From Raphanus sativus (lineage: Eukaryota > Streptophyta > Magnoliopsida > Brassicales > Brassicaceae), in contig NC_079516.1 of NCBI RefSeq assembly GCF_000801105.2, positions 52,435,265 through 52,499,264 on the forward strand: a DNA stretch of 64,000 bases, read 5' to 3'. The notes beneath the pieces were generated by a model, which was given only the letters and a program-made list of their open reading frames with translations, had not been told where the DNA came from and made no database searches. Shown piece by piece: positions 26,852 to 37,012 of this stretch. Position 1 is the first letter of the stretch. Every line of letters starts with the position of its first letter. The position numbers and the translations under genes were made by a program.

Positions 26852-27895
26852 TCACACATCGATGTTTTCTGGCTCAACCAGAAAATCTGATACGTCGAGA
26901 TGAGTATCATCATTTAAACCATGAAAGGATGGCCCGGGTTCATCAGAGATGAAATTCGTTTCACCTCCACTTTTCTCTTTTCCCTTTTGGGATTCTCTAT
27001 ACAGATCGGCTAAGTGTCTTGGCGTACGACAAGTACGTACCCAATGACCTTTCATGCCGCATCTGTAGCAAACCTTTTCTGTTTGCCTTTTATCATCCCG
27101 GCCCCTTTCATTCTCTTGGGAGTCCTTTTTATTTCTTTCATCATACGGACGGAATCTTCTTCCTCGTCCTCTCCCACGACCATGATTTCGACCTCGACCA
27201 CGTCCACGTCCTCGTCCTCTCCAATTATCATAACTGGATGATGCAACATTCACTTCGGGGAATGGAGCAGATCCAGTGGGACGAGCCTGATGGTTTAACA
27301 ACACGAGTTGATTATTTTGTTCCGCCACAAGGAGGATTTGCATCAACTCCGAGTAACGCTTAAATCCATTCACCCGGTACTGTTGCTGCAGGACTACATT
27401 TTCAGGATGGAACGTGGAGAGAGTTTTCTCGATCATATCATAATCGCTTATTTTCTCTCCACATAACATCATCCTCGAGGTAATTCCGAACATAGCAGAA
27501 TTAAACTCACTTACACTTTTGTAGTCCTGGAACCGGAGATGGATCCACTCGTGTTTGGCTTTTGGTAAGATCACATACTTCTGGTGATCAAACCTCTCTT
27601 TAAGAGATTGCCAGAGGTCCCCAGGATCCTCTTTTGTAATATATTCATCTTTTAAACCATCATGTATGTGGTGTCGTAAAAATATCATGGCTTTAGCCTT
27701 TTTCTCATCCGACACCGTTTTAGTATTATCGATGGTTTCCAAAAGCCCGCTACCTCTTAGGTGCATTCTTGCACCTACTGCCCAGGTCATATAATTATTT
27801 CCCGTAATATCCAGGGCATTAATTTCGAGCTTTGTCAAATTCGACATGATTACTGTATCATAGAATAATATAAATATAGACGAGAATAAATGCAT
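26852..27895 (-). CDS. Copia gag protein
   Basis: 347 residues. The capsid part resembles the UBN2/DUF4219 gag group (LDITGNNYMTWAVGARMHL). An Arg/Gly-rich stretch (about 230-265) precedes a CCHC zinc knuckle, CYRCGMKGHWVRTC, near residue 285. The product packages element RNA into virus-like particles. The first residues may be optional; a second Met begins MSNLTKLEINALD at about residue 17, closer to the usual start of this family. It ends with its own TGA at 26854-26852, 65 bp before pol. Confidence 0.92.
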   Translation of the reverse strand: MHLFSSIFILFYDTVIMSNLTKLEINALDITGNNYMTWAVGARMHLRGSGLLETIDNTKTVSDEKKAKAMIFLRHHIHDGLKDEYITKEDPGDLWQSLKERFDHQKYVILPKAKHEWIHLRFQDYKSVSEFNSAMFGITSRMMLCGEKISDYDMIEKTLSTFHPENVVLQQQYRVNGFKRYSELMQILLVAEQNNQLVLLNHQARPTGSAPFPEVNVASSSYDNWRGRGRGRGRGRNHGRGRGRGRRFRPYDERNKKDSQENERGRDDKRQTEKVCYRCGMKGHWVRTCRTPRHLADLYRESQKGKEKSGGETNFISDEPGPSFHGLNDDTHLDVSDFLVEPENIDV

Positions 27896-28364
27896 AATTT
27901 AAATGCAGAAATTAAAAGCATAAAATAAAGGCAAAAATTAAATTGCGTAAACTTAAATTGCAGAAATTTAAATAGCATAAATAAAATTGGGGGCCCAGCC
28001 CACCATATGATCCAGGAGTCTTAGACTTCCATATTTGATCATTTTCAAAGGTTCGAGGCGACATAGTCGACCATATTAACCTTTTCTTTTAATCAAGGTC
28101 CGAGGAGGCTTAGCCTTCCATTTTTGACCTTTTATTCACGGAGGTAAAACCTACCACGTGTTTCTCTGATCGTGAAGGCCTAGCCTATCTTAACGATCAG
28201 TCGGGGAAGGCAACGCCTATCATCCCGGAAAATAAACGGAGAAGGCCTAGCCTCTCACTCCAAAATAATAAATAAAAATTTAAATAAATTAAATATATTT
28301 AAAGACATAAATTTAAACATCACCTCGTTTGCTTGGTTTAAGAACGGTCGGTACAAGAGAGCTC

Positions 28365-28379
28365 GTCGTGCTGATAACG
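28365..28379 (-). other. Primer-binding site, tRNA-Ile anticodon-arm type
   Basis: On the minus strand the 5' LTR is followed at once by CGTTATCAGCACGAC. Its complement, GTCGTGCTGATAACG, resembles the anticodon arm of plant tRNA-Ile(AAU), remembered as GTCGTGCTAATAACG. It does not match the 3' end of initiator tRNA-Met (TGGTATCAGAGC), the common copia primer. The single difference falls at wobble position 34. Confidence 0.6.
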
Positions 28380-28739
28380 TGTTGTGAAATATGAGGTGAG
28401 AGATAGATGGGGACCACTAAGCTTTGTTTATTTTATATGGTGAGAGGAGAGAGTAGTGAATAAGAAACGTGAGAGAGAGGAAGAAGTGATGGTGACTTAA
28501 GAGAGAGATAAAGCTTTTTGTTTCTTTTGGTGTAGCAAAATAACGAGAGAGAAGACTGAAATAAAACACACTTACATATTATTACTTTCTGAAGTACAAC
28601 ACTACTATTTATAGTAGTCTCATATTTTGCTTAGTCATTTCTATGTAAGGGAGATGAAGACACGTATTGATAATGATGAATATAATAAAGACAAGTGTTC
28701 AATACGTGTAGAGAGATGGAGAATCATTATCTTTTAACA
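28380..28739 (-). repeat. 5' LTR of the copia element
   Basis: 360 bp, apparently identical to 22708-23067. On the minus strand it holds a TATAAATAG box (28605-28613) inside a perfect small palindrome, ACTACTA-TTTA-TAGTAGT. This is a likely promoter for element RNA. Confidence 0.95.
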
Positions 28740-28744
28740 ATATA

Positions 28745-30038
28745 TTATTAGTAGCATTTTCTTTTGACGATGTTGAATATTCATAAAGTTATAAACCTTG
28801 ACATTGCGATACGGCGATAGACCAACGGTAAACGATGGTCAAAGTGCAAAAACTACTATTTGTATAATTATAATAAGTAAGCGACTATATGATTCCAAAG
28901 ATCTAAGTTTTGGAGATTAGTTAAGCATAAATGTTTACATGTTTTAACCAAAAAAAATGTTTACATGTTGAAAACTTTCTGCATCGTGTTTACAGTTAAT
29001 ATACTTTATTAGACCCGTCGTTGTTTTAACGAATCTAGTTATTTCAATTATTTTTGTTGACTTTCACTGTTATGCTGCGCGTTGTAAATTTATGTTTAGC
29101 TTTTTCTTTTGACAATGTTGAATTCAAAAAGTTATGAACTTTGACGTTGGGATAGACCAACGATAAAAGATGATCAAGTGTAAAAACTATTATTTATATA
29201 TAAGTAAACTACTGTATATGATTCACCCTAAAGATCTAAGTTTCGGCGATAACTTGAGAATTTTGATTGGCAGATATTTACTATGTTTGATATTCTAATG
29301 GTTTTTACTCCTATGTTTAATCCCACACTCAAATTGTAACTATATCATCGCCAATCATGGACACAAAAACGGATGGAAAATGAACAAGATCACGAAAAAG
29401 TCATACACTATCGAATATCTGAATTTTTGAAAATATTTAGTCTAAATAATAAATTAGCCAATCTGATTTAATCTGTAATCATTAAGATATCCAGATAAAT
29501 GATTCACCGTTTAAAGAAAATAAAAGTTTTAAAATAATATAAATAACAATATTTTATTTCAGAATATAATTTTTTTTAAAATACTAATAACTAATATAAT
29601 TAATTTAGTAAATAAAAATATCGTGAATCTTATATATTCAATAAATATATGTTCTTTAAAATATTATTATTTGTAATTTTCCTTTTTTGGAAAGATATTG
29701 TATATTGATATTTACTTTGTTTAGTATAATTATAAATATTCGAATTTTTTGGTTTGAATTGAAATAGATAACTAATCAAAGCAAAATTTATAAATATTTT
29801 GTTCAGCCCTAATTAAGATCAATGATGTAAAGAAAAAGAGAGAACAAAAATATTGAAAAAGAAAGACCAAAAAGACAGAAGTCCAAACAACATAAATAAC
29901 TAATTATGTTGTTCAGCGAGAGATATATTTAAATAAAAACAAGGAAGCTTCCGATACATTATCATCCTCAAGCTATAAGACATATCATCATGTTCAATCT
30001 CAAAGAACATTCCATGTACCTTCTCGTTTCCGTACCTT
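28745..30038. other. Intergenic with a tandem duplication
   Basis: Bases 28745-28920 continue the repeat unit interrupted by the retrotransposon. 29008-29250 is the second copy (ACCCGTCGTTGTT, then TTCTTTTGACAATGTTGAA, then AGATCTAAGTTTCGG). The remainder is AT-rich with no gene. Confidence 0.6.
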
Positions 30039-30045
30039 TATAAAT
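30039..30045 (+). promoter_or_regulatory. TATA box of ERF13-like gene
   Basis: TATAAAT 70 bp upstream of the ATG at 30115, in a C/T-rich context. It implies a short leader of roughly 45 bases. Confidence 0.55.
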
Positions 30046-30114
30046 CAAATCTCCTCCCGCAGTGTCTTTTAGTACACTCCCATTCGTCTCTTAAACAACA
30101 CTTACCGCACAACA

Positions 30115-30798
30115 ATGTCGGGTTTTGACTACAACGACTCAGCTGATCCTGTCGATAACGGCGTTAACCCACCCGTTTTCTACCGGAACCCTAGTTTCAG
30201 CAACGTCATATTAAACGATAGCTGGAGCGACTTGCCATTAAGCGTCGACGACTCGCAAGACATGGCCATTTACAACACTCTCCGCGACGCCGTCAGCTCC
30301 GGCTGGACACCCACCGTTCCTCCCGTCTCCTCTCCCGCGGAAGTTACCGTGAGAGAGGAGAAGACGGAGACGGTGGTCGTGTCGTCGGAAGCGAGTGGTT
30401 CCAAGGCTCCCCCGAGGCAGAAGGGAGTGCAGTACAGGGGAGTGAGGAGGAGGCCGTGGGGGAAGTTCGCGGCGGAGATCAGGGATCCGAAAAAGAACGG
30501 CGCTAGGGTTTGGCTCGGGACTTACGAGACGCCGGAAGACGCGGCGGTGGCTTACGACCGAGCGGCGTTTCAGCTTAAGGGATCCAAAGCTAAGCTTAAC
30601 TTTCCACATTTGATTGGTACTTGTCAGTACGAGCCGGTTAGGATCAGGCCTCGCCGTCGTTCGCCGGAACCTTCTGTCTCCGATTACTCATCGCCGGAGC
30701 AGAAGAGTGTAGGCCACGTGGAAGACGGAGAATCTAGCTCGGATTTGGATTTCAGTGTGAATCAATCGGCTTATACGTATTTTGATAATCGGCAATGA
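30115..30798 (+). CDS. ERF13: AP2/ERF transcription factor, group IX (ERF13-like)
   Basis: Intronless, 227 residues. One AP2/ERF domain at about 107-164 ([18 protein letters not shown], then [19 protein letters not shown]). It has the ERF-type Ala14 and Asp19 of the AEIRD segment, expected to bind GCC-box DNA in the nucleus. The N-terminal acidic region (30-60) and the Ser/Asp-rich C-terminus resemble group IX members that respond to defence and hormone signals. In Arabidopsis, ERF13 (At2g44840) is next to the AGC kinase At2g44830, matching this order, so the symbol rests on synteny plus class. The stretch 167-190 is basic ([11 protein letters not shown]). Confidence 0.85.
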   Translation: MSGFDYNDSADPVDNGVNPPVFYRNPSFSNVILNDSWSDLPLSVDDSQDMAIYNTLRDAVSSGWTPTVPPVSSPAEVTVREEKTETVVVSSEASGSKAPPRQKGVQYRGVRRRPWGKFAAEIRDPKKNGARVWLGTYETPEDAAVAYDRAAFQLKGSKAKLNFPHLIGTCQYEPVRIRPRRRSPEPSVSDYSSPEQKSVGHVEDGESSSDLDFSVNQSAYTYFDNRQ

Positions 30799-32629
30799 TT
30801 TAATTCAATAAAAGCTTTTAAATAAGTAAAATTTCATGTTTCTGTGTAAGATTTTGCTTACGATCATAATGTAATGTGATTGAAACTATGGACTCTTTTG
30901 TTTTCGTGATTCGGTTCTATAGGAACCCTAAAACTTTCATAATCATATTCCTGTTTGTTTCTAATATTAAATTTTCTCTTATAAACAACTAGAGTAGTTT
31001 GAAAAAAAAAACAACTAGAGTCACACTAGAGATTTTCATATTGAGACATGAGAGCAGCCTCATCCATAGCTAAATATTGCTAAATATTAGTAAAACAATA
31101 GATAAGATTTTCAAAATGTTAAAAAAAAAAGATTTTCAAAATGTTAGATGTTTTTTTTTGAGAAATTAAAAACGTTAGATATTCATCCAATACTTTCTCA
31201 AATCCTAATATCATGGATGAAGTTGCGTAGACATGCAATAATAACTTGTGAACTGTTTAATCATCATTGTCGGTTGATCAAAACACATTTGACAGTTAAA
31301 AGTAAGGTGTGTGGTCACGTTATAAAACAATTAATTAACCTAATAACATGCTAATTATTTGTTTTCGGCACCTAACACTCTATTTTTAATAATCAGAACG
31401 ATCCAACATTTAGTTACTGGGAATATATTTGGTAGAGAAGTCGATCGTACTAAAAATATACTGTAGAGTAGCCAATCTTCTTGACAAAAAAAAGCCAATC
31501 TTCTTAGATTTACAAACTGATTAGAAAACAGGATTTTGTTTTGTTTTCGTGAGTTACTTGACTTTCCCCACCAGTTGTTAGTCAAGATTCTCACACGAGT
31601 GTTTTATCAAATCACATCTTTAATCGAATTAAATCACGGAAAACGTTTTTCTTCTTTCTCTATTTTTGGAGGAATCCAAGTCATAATTTTCTTGATCATG
31701 GAAGGCCTTTGAAGATTCCTATTATGATCAACTACTACAGAGAGTTGCAGCTACTCTTCGCTTTCTTTTTTCCTTAACATATCAAAATTACAGGCATTTA
31801 ATTAGATATTCATGCCAGTTTACTAGGTGGCCTTAGATACATCTAAAAACAGATAGATAGGTTTTTCATTTGGTATATAGTTCCTTTCAGTTTTTAATAA
31901 ATTCAGTTTTTAATTTTAAACACCCATAAATACGAGTGGTCATTATCCAAAATATATGAATTTTATCCATCAATTCAAGAAAATTAAACAAATTAATATA
32001 TCCAAAATGTTAAACTATAAGGGGATTTAGTGTCAGTAGAATTTATGTAGAATTGGTTAACTTTAAGAATAAATAAATTTGTTAAATTTATAAAAAATTG
32101 TAAAGATTTTTTCATATTTTAAAAGTTTATTAAAACATGCTAGTGTAGTGAAAAATCTAGAGGTTATATGCAAGATTTTTGAAATTTTGTTTTACGAGTA
32201 AAATTGTTTAGAATTCGAGTTTCATTATAGAATTCTTAAAAACTAAATTTTTTGAATAACAATTTTTTTAAGTCATTAAACAATCATAAAACTAATAACA
32301 CTAGATTTTAGTAAGAATGTTAGAATTCATTAACTAAATAACACTAGAATTTAAGAACTTTAACAATAATAATTAGAAATTCACTTTGTGTCATTTCTTT
32401 AATTAATTTTATTTCATAAAGATGGATTTGATTACAAGCATGAGCTCTGTTTAACTTGTATCATTGCTTTGAGTAATGTTAATGAAAATAGAAAATGTAT
32501 CAATTATATAACTTATGTAAACTCATATTTATATCAATTTTATAAAAGTGATGTAAGTTAATATAGATTTATATCAATTTTTTAAAGCGATGTAAATTAG
32601 CATAGATTTATATCATTTATTTTTGTAGT
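30799..32629. other. Intergenic
   Basis: ERF13 3' UTR, then AT-rich DNA with short duplications (for example AGATTTTCAAAATGTTA at about 31105 and 31128). No gene was recognised. Open frames at 31148-31354 and 31355-31594 lack protein features. Confidence 0.45.
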
Positions 32630-33060
32630 GTGGGACAATGTCAGGATAGTGAAAAACATGATGAGAAAGAACGAAGCTATGAAGCTAAGAAAGAGGTTAG
32701 ATGTAGCACGACTGAGATAGATTCTATTGTTTCGGAGTTTTTATCAGGAGATACAACGTATCTGCATCTTAGAAACATACGTTTGACTCTTGAGAAGCTG
32801 CTTATGCACATGAAACAAAAGAGGAGGAAGCCATCTGGTGAAAGCAAATCACAGTATCAGGAGATACAACGTATCTGCATCTTAGAAACATACGTTTGAC
32901 TCTTGAGAAGCTGCTTATGCCAATATGCAGTTTACATATTGGCATCAAATCCTGTATTTTATGTGATAAAAGTGAATGGTAGCAGTCTAAGGAAGGAATG
33001 GAGAAGAAGAATATAGACAAAAGCACCACCTTCCAATCCAATCAAACCTTTGGATCTGTT
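32630..33060 (+). pseudogene. Unrecognised gene fragment with internal 66-bp duplication
   Basis: Protein-like sequence of unknown family. One frame reads from 32630 (KHDEKERSYEAKKEV, then DSIVSEFLSGDTTYLHLRN, then LTLEKLLMHMKQKRRKP). A perfect 66-bp repeat (32742-32807 and 32855-32920) changes the frame, and the second copy hits a stop at 32897-32899. Downstream another frame reads YAVYILASNPVFYVIKVNG to a stop near 33018. The lower AT content and codon-like pattern suggest a decayed gene, perhaps a remnant of one of the genes lost between ERF13 and ATHB4. It could also be a chance open frame. Confidence 0.35.
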
Positions 33061-33371
33061 ATAACAGAAAATCTCAAAACGTGACAAGAGAAAATACAAG
33101 TCTCATATATCACACACAAGGTATATACTGTCTTGGTTTGATAGCCCATCTCTGAGTGTTTAGGGTCTTGCAACAACTAAGACGTGAGTTTCTATAACCA
33201 GCTTGCATTATGTCAAAGAGTTATTTATAGTGTTAAAAGTATCAGATCCAAATGGCATCTTTCTTATTTTCAATAGATAGAATCTAATCTCTCATTAAAA
33301 CTTTAAATTTCAGTTTTCACACATTTATATATTATTTGTATACTAACTAAGACTACGGAGAATACTCTTCC

Positions 33372-35067
33372 CTAGTGCGCTAATCTTGACTGGAGAGAAA
33401 TAGCTCCCCAGGGAGTTGGTCGTTGTGGACTAGGCCGTCCCACCGTAGGAATCCCCCCACCACCACCACCACCAGACGCAGCTGGTGAAGACGAGGAAGG
33501 AGGTGAAGAAGCAGCCACAGCGGAGGACGAAGCTGAGACACGTTCACAAGAAGGGCACATTGTAAGAGTGGTTGGAGGAGTCATGTGCATGTAGAGATTT
33601 GGAGACAACTTCAACGCCCTGAGACCAGTTACTTCCTTCTGCAACCTACGATTCTCCTCCGTTAGATTATCGCAACATCTCTTCAAATACTCACAATCAA
33701 CCTCCGTTTGTTTCAGCTTCGTCCTGAAAATGTAAGAAAAATCAAAATGTTATATTATTATGTCCTTACAAAAATAAATGTATATATTATTGAATGATAA
33801 AATTCTCTAATTTTGAATAAACTAGCTATATAATGTATGGTCAATAATTTTTACAAAGAAACAAAACAGAATTAGATTTTTCTTTTGATGCATACGCATG
33901 CATGCATCTCTGATCTCTCTCTAAAGGCTGTAGTGAAAGGTAGAAAACTCCATGTGACTGAAGATCCTAGATACGATTTCCTTTTTTCAGGACAGTGAGA
34001 TAGAAATCTACTGGGGTCATACAAGGACAATTATATCCCCATCATAACAATAACTAAGGTTATGTGAAAGCAAAATTTCCCATAAATACCCCTAAGATAG
34101 TGAAGATTTTCTTTACCTTGCCCTTCGGTTCTGGAACCACACTTCCACTTGCCTCGTCCTCAGATTCAACTGTTTCGCTAGAGCAATCTTTTGCTTCTGC
34201 CCAGTCAGATGAGTAGGTTTGTAATGATAAATTCTGATAATGCCATCTAAAAAGTATAATCAATAAGCTTTTACGGAAATTATACTAACCGGATTTAGAG
34301 TGCTATGTTCTTTGAAAGTCTCTTCAAGAACCAAAGCTTGCTCCTTCGATAACCGGAGTTTCTTCCTCGTTCCGTCATTGTTTCCTCCGTCTTCATCTTC
34401 ACTTCCCCCGCTTCCGCCTCCGTGTGAGCAAGAAGCTCTCTCCACCTCGGTTTCATCTCCTTCTCCCCCTCCTCCCGCAGCTGCCACAAGATCCCTCTTG
34501 TTCCCACTCACACTCGAAACGGTGCTGTTCGGAGACGACACACCGACAGCCTCTTCTTCAGAGTCAACCACCGCTGCCGCCGGAGATCTGTTCACGTTGA
34601 AACCTCTTAGAAAATTTCCGGAGTCGGAGTTTCTCTCTGCAGCTATACGTTAGATAATAAAAAGCATTGTCAACTTCAGTCTTGTAAATAACTAAAACCA
34701 AAATATCAAAAAGATAAAAGTTGACAAAAAAAGGATAAAGATCGGATCTGAAACATAGACATGTTGTGATACAAAAACATAAGCATATCTTTTACAGAGA
34801 CATAATCCCACACATTCAATGTTCAAAAAATCTCAGGGAAATAAAGTTCGGAAAAAACAGAAGAATTGTTTTACCAGAAGACGCAAACAAATGAGGCCAA
34901 GAGTTGTGATGAGTTTTCTTCTGGAGATCGTTATTATTGTGATTTTGCATGTGAGGAAACAAAGAAGAAGTTGTCAAAGGCATTAGATTCAACCTCAGGG
35001 ATGGTTCCTTTGGTTGATTAAACCCCAAGCTTAGACTCAGACCTAGTCCATCATCTCTCTCACCCAT
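33372..35067 (-). CDS. HB4: HD-Zip class II transcription factor (ATHB4-like)
   Basis: Four coding exons on the minus strand: 35067-34875, 34636-34290, 34196-34117 and 33723-33372, with GT-AG borders and consistent phases, encoding 323 residues. The N-terminus has an LxLxL EAR repression motif ([10 protein letters not shown], about 8-17). The homeodomain covers about 152-211 with WFQN at 200-203. A leucine zipper follows (about 212-255), then the CPSCE redox motif typical of HD-Zip II ([10 protein letters not shown]). Such proteins repress targets in shade avoidance and leaf polarity. Length, motifs and position between ERF13-like and pentapeptide genes match ATHB4 (At2g44910); HAT3 is the closest alternative. 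The Ser/Ala-rich C-terminus with a Gly run is a low-complexity tail. Confidence 0.9.
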
Positions 35068-35145
35068 TTCTCCAGAAAATAATAACTTGGTTTTGTCAAG
35101 ATTTTCTCGAGAAAATGATGAAGTAAAGCTCGTTTAATACGACTG

Positions 35146-35210
35146 GTATATAATTCAAAATTTTGAGAGAGAGAGAGAGAGAGGTCTATGTGGGGGGGGG
35201 GGGGGGGGGG
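35146..35210 (-). promoter_or_regulatory. ATHB4 core promoter with CT and C19 tracts
   Basis: On the minus strand the order is C19 (35210-35192), a (TC)n run (about 35183-35164) and a TATATA-like box (about 35154-35146), some 80 bp upstream of the ATG. CT-rich blocks near the TATA box are frequent in plant promoters. The homopolymer length may be unreliable. Confidence 0.5.
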
Positions 35211-35902
35211 CTTGGGGTTTCAATGATGACTTGCGTCAGAGAGACCTTTGTCATTGCAATGATGATTCATACTGTTACCTACTCATTTTTTACTATAATA
35301 AATGTTAGAACATAGAAATCCATTTATTCCAATACGTTGAGATCTTGAGAACATTTATTTTGTTTATTTTCTTTTGAAAAGTCAATAACAAACGCTAACA
35401 TTTACATAAAGTTTCAGTTTCAGTTTAGCTATTTTTGACTATTATATACTTTTATTTAATATCGTTGATTCTTTTCTCCAAAACTCCTATTTAAAATTTG
35501 ATTAACTTGGAAAATATTTAGGTATAATTTATTTAATAAGTTTAAAAGCTAATGCTTCACATTCGAGAAGAAACATACACACGCGCTTCTTAGATCTACT
35601 AAATGCATACTAAATGTTCGAATGGTGTAGTGGGAAAAAACAATTTCACCTGCAAATACGATTTTCATATCTTAAAGTTGCTATTCGTGTTTCAACTTTC
35701 AAGAAGATTAGACGCACTAAGTTCACAATGAAATTCAACGGAAAAATATTTATCAAATTTGCTCAGATTGTGTATTGATGTTTGAGTATATATCCATGAA
35801 TGGGGAGATTTTACAGTATTGAGTGTGGTTGGTGGGGCGAGTGGAGAATTGAAGCAAGAATTACTAGGAACAAGTAAAAAAAAGAAGAGAAGACCTGGAG
35901 GT

Positions 35903-35941
35903 CACGTGGGAGATGGGAAGGAGGTCACGTGCATGAACTCG
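35903..35941. promoter_or_regulatory. Two G-boxes upstream of ATHB4
   Basis: CACGTG at 35903-35908 and 35936-35941, each inside GGAGGTCACGTG, 33 bp apart and about 840-870 bp upstream of the ATHB4 start. PIF bHLH factors bind G-boxes and induce ATHB4 in shade, so this is a plausible PIF site. The role here is inferred. Confidence 0.45.
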
Positions 35942-36359
35942 TATGAAGTCGCCAGGGTGGCAGCATGTGATCACCAGTGACCACACTCGTGCGGCGTAAT
36001 TTTTGTTCCTCCACGACCAGACATCCACTTCTCTTCAATCATTGTATACTCTCTCTAACATCCCACGCGTTAGCTCTCTCGCGTGTAAGTTACATTATTA
36101 TAAAAAGTGTAAAAGAAAAAATGATTGCATACCGCTTATATAAACAGGTTTCTTAAAGCATCATTATCAGGATATCTTAAGTGAATCTTTAAGATAATTA
36201 TGATTTAAAAAAAATAAAAATTACCTATTTACCTTAAGGACGTCTTTAGTTAAGATACAATAAGAGGCGTCTTTACGGGACACGCGTCGCCATAGAAGTC
36301 TTCTACTCTCTCTCTAACCTGAGCATTGATTCTCTGAAACTTGATTTCTTCTCCCCTGT

Positions 36360-36700
36360 CCATGGCCAATTCCCTTCTGATGCTCAAGCGTAAGTTTGTC
36401 TCCAATCCTTAATTTTTCTTCTCCAATCCTCGATTTAACTATGGCGAATCTGTGTAGGGATGATCTCTTTTGCGACGGAGGGTTTGACTTCGGGTACAAA
36501 AACAAGAAGAGGATTGGGTGGTTGTGGCGGCACTAACAGTTTCTGGGCATGGAACGGCTTCAATCAACAGAGGAGGAAGAAAAACAACTCTTCCGCGATA
36601 GACGCAATCAACGCAACTATGGATCGTCTTATTCAGTCGATGTGATCCCGATTTCGCCGATCAGCTCATCAACCGCTCCAACATCAACTTCAAGGTCTCT
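36360..36700 (+). pseudogene. Exon-like fragment of unknown origin inside the element
   Basis: Exon-like composition with several open but broken frames: one from 36438 (MANLCRDDLFCDGGFDFGY, soon stopped), one at 36460-36645 and one starting near 36640 (DPDFADQLINRSNINFK). The frames look like a single coding piece broken by shifts. I do not recognise the family. The short Thr/Ser-rich tail is low complexity. Confidence 0.3.
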
Positions 36701-37012
36701 CCTTTCTCTTTCTTTCTTCACCACATTGACCTCAAGATTGTTACTTTCAATCATTTGTTCATTCCCTATTCGTGATTAGAAGATGTGCAAATGACTTTTA
36801 CTTTCAATTGGTGATATGTTGAAACCGTGTGGCCTGTTCTTGTTGTTGTTGTTCTGTTATTTAAGCAAACATTGTTGTTGTTGTTCTGTTCTTATTCTCT
36901 GTTTTGAGCAGTTCATTTTAGTTTATTGGCTCTGTTAAGTTGAGCAGTTCATTGGCTCTATTAAGTTCAGTACATTACCTTTCTTTTTCTTTTTGGTGTG
37001 TAAGGAATGCCA

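Larger units (their letters stand above)
22708..28739 (-). mobile_element. Complete Ty1/copia LTR retrotransposon
   Basis: 6032-bp element with 360-bp LTRs that look identical throughout (22708-23067 and 28380-28739). The ends are TG...CA and a 5-bp target duplication ATATA lies at 22703-22707 and 28740-28744. The order on the minus strand is 5' LTR, primer-binding site, gag, pol with PR-IN-RT-RH (copia order), polypurine tract, 3' LTR. Both reading frames are uninterrupted. Identical LTRs imply recent insertion, and all parts needed for mobility appear present. It interrupts one copy of a local tandem duplication. Confidence 0.96.

Noticed and set aside
27014..27363. Plus-strand open frames opposite gag, Ser/Thr-rich
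   Set aside because: Mirror of the Arg/Gly repeat codons of gag.
36549..36779. Separate small gene at the start of the Harbinger interior
   Set aside because: The frames shift and stop repeatedly; better seen as a captured, broken exon piece.
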